A stretch of 64,000 bases of DNA, from positions 5,811,001-5,875,000 of the forward strand of contig JAHHIN020000030.1 in assembly GCA_019925095.2 (NCBI GenBank), given 5' to 3'. Positions 63,326 to 64,000 of the stretch are shown here, in pieces. Origin of the DNA: Dendrolimus kikuchii. Lineage: Eukaryota > Arthropoda > Insecta > Lepidoptera > Lasiocampidae. The position numbers were made by a program, and so were the translations under genes. The number at the start of each line of letters is the position of its first letter. The first letter of the stretch is position 1. Below the pieces are notes generated by a model. The model was not told where the DNA came from. It made no database searches and saw nothing but the letters and a program-made list of their open reading frames with translations.

Positions 63326-64000
63326 CAGTGGTGGTCATCTAATTAGAAACACTTCTTATGAATAAAGAAAGTATAACTGCAACGTACAAATGTTCGTAAA
63401 AATATACACATTCATTAATTAATAATCATGCAATAATATAGCCACTCAAATAAAAAACTCATTAAATGCATAAAATATAAAACATATCTTACTTTTAATT
63501 ACAAAATGAGTTTTACACATGTAGGAGTTTATTTTCTGTTACTGGCCGCTTGGACGCCTAATTAGAAACATTTTAAAAAAGCATCCATAGCTCGTTCATT
63601 TTTTTGAAATTGGAGAATAACATTTCTTTCTTGGCTTTTTCTATTATTTTGGCGGCAATAAAAAATTTAATCTCAATTTTATTTTGTTCAAAATGGGCAA
63701 AAATAAAAGTTGTGACGCGTCAACTAGACAAATAATTGTTAATTTACATATGGATCATAAGTGGGCGTACAGAAGAATAGCTGAGCATTTAAATTGTTCT
63801 GTTAAGAAAGTTTTTAATGCAATTGATCATTATAAAACACATGGAACTGTTGAAAATGTTCTTAGAAAGGCTCGGCCAAGAAAAAGTTCTCCCAGAGAAG
63901 ATACGCTAATCGTTCGTGTTGCTAAAAAAGACCCAAGTAAAGGCTCCAACCAGATTAAAAATGAAGTTTTTTCGCCTGATGACCCGAGAAACATCTCGTC
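63326..64000 (+). mobile_element. Tc1-like transposon, 5' part
   Basis: Starts CAGTGGTGGTCATCTAATTA after TA, as Tc1 elements do, and contains a transposase gene that runs off the right edge. Confidence 0.85.
63693..64000 (+). CDS. Tc1-like transposase, N-terminal part
   Basis: ATG at 63693 opens a frame with no stop to the window end (102 codons). The N terminus (MGKNKSCDASTRQIIVNLHM, then WAYRRIAEHLNCSVKKVFNAI) fits the paired-like helix-turn-helix DNA-binding domain of Tc1 transposases; the ARPRKSS segment resembles the GRP linker. The catalytic DDE part is outside. Visible sequence has no damage, so it may be a young copy. The 5' UTR from the TIR is 367 bp. Confidence 0.85.
   Translation, partial: MGKNKSCDASTRQIIVNLHMDHKWAYRRIAEHLNCSVKKVFNAIDHYKTHGTVENVLRKARPRKSSPREDTLIVRVAKKDPSKGSNQIKNEVFSPDDPRNIS

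Overview
The window looks like lepidopteran (moth or butterfly) nuclear DNA: an AT-rich background, spliced genes with GT-AG introns, Lep1-type Helitron ends, an R1-type LINE, Penelope-like elements, Tc1 and MITE elements, and a ZAD-type zinc-finger gene start. No bacterial operon structure is present. All three host genes lie on the minus strand, and most of the rest is mobile DNA or AT-rich sequence in which I see no gene.

Layout: 1-1569 is a truncated RNase H-bearing LINE, cut by a Penelope-like element (1570-5344) made of an inverted 5' arm plus a long RT/GIY-YIG reading frame. 6291-7972 holds the first two coding exons of a ZAD zinc-finger gene. 8858-25928 is galactose-1-phosphate uridylyltransferase (GALT): I could place eight coding exons with matching phases that sum to 350 codons. 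The last coding exon is split by a 112-bp 3' fragment of an R1-type LINE (8945-9056), and a nearly intact member of that LINE lies at 27334-34626. GALT introns carry Helitrons, a poly-A-tailed SINE-like family, a second Penelope insertion (21124-22071), a palindromic LINE tail, and a 6.1-kb TIR-flanked element (9500-15649).

That 6.1-kb element has matching 12-bp ends, mirror-placed TGACGTCA palindromes about 175 bp from each end, two inward-facing THAP zinc-finger remnants, and a YqaJ/lambda-exonuclease-like remnant. It is my best candidate for an uncommon or undescribed element, although it is decayed.

34640-58734 is mostly AT-rich sequence with scattered SINE-like copies, a putative solo LTR, MITE-like hairpins and a third Penelope insertion with a near-perfect palindromic centre (56052-57772). 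58735-62026 carries the last three coding exons of a CPEB/Orb2 translational regulator, with a 56-bp minisatellite abutting one splice acceptor. The right edge has an (AT)n tract split by a 212-bp MITE, then the 5' part of a Tc1-like transposon that runs off the window.

The genes do not form a pathway. The main story is layered transposition around and into GALT, with repeated inverted-dimer Penelope insertions that carry hammerhead-like motifs.
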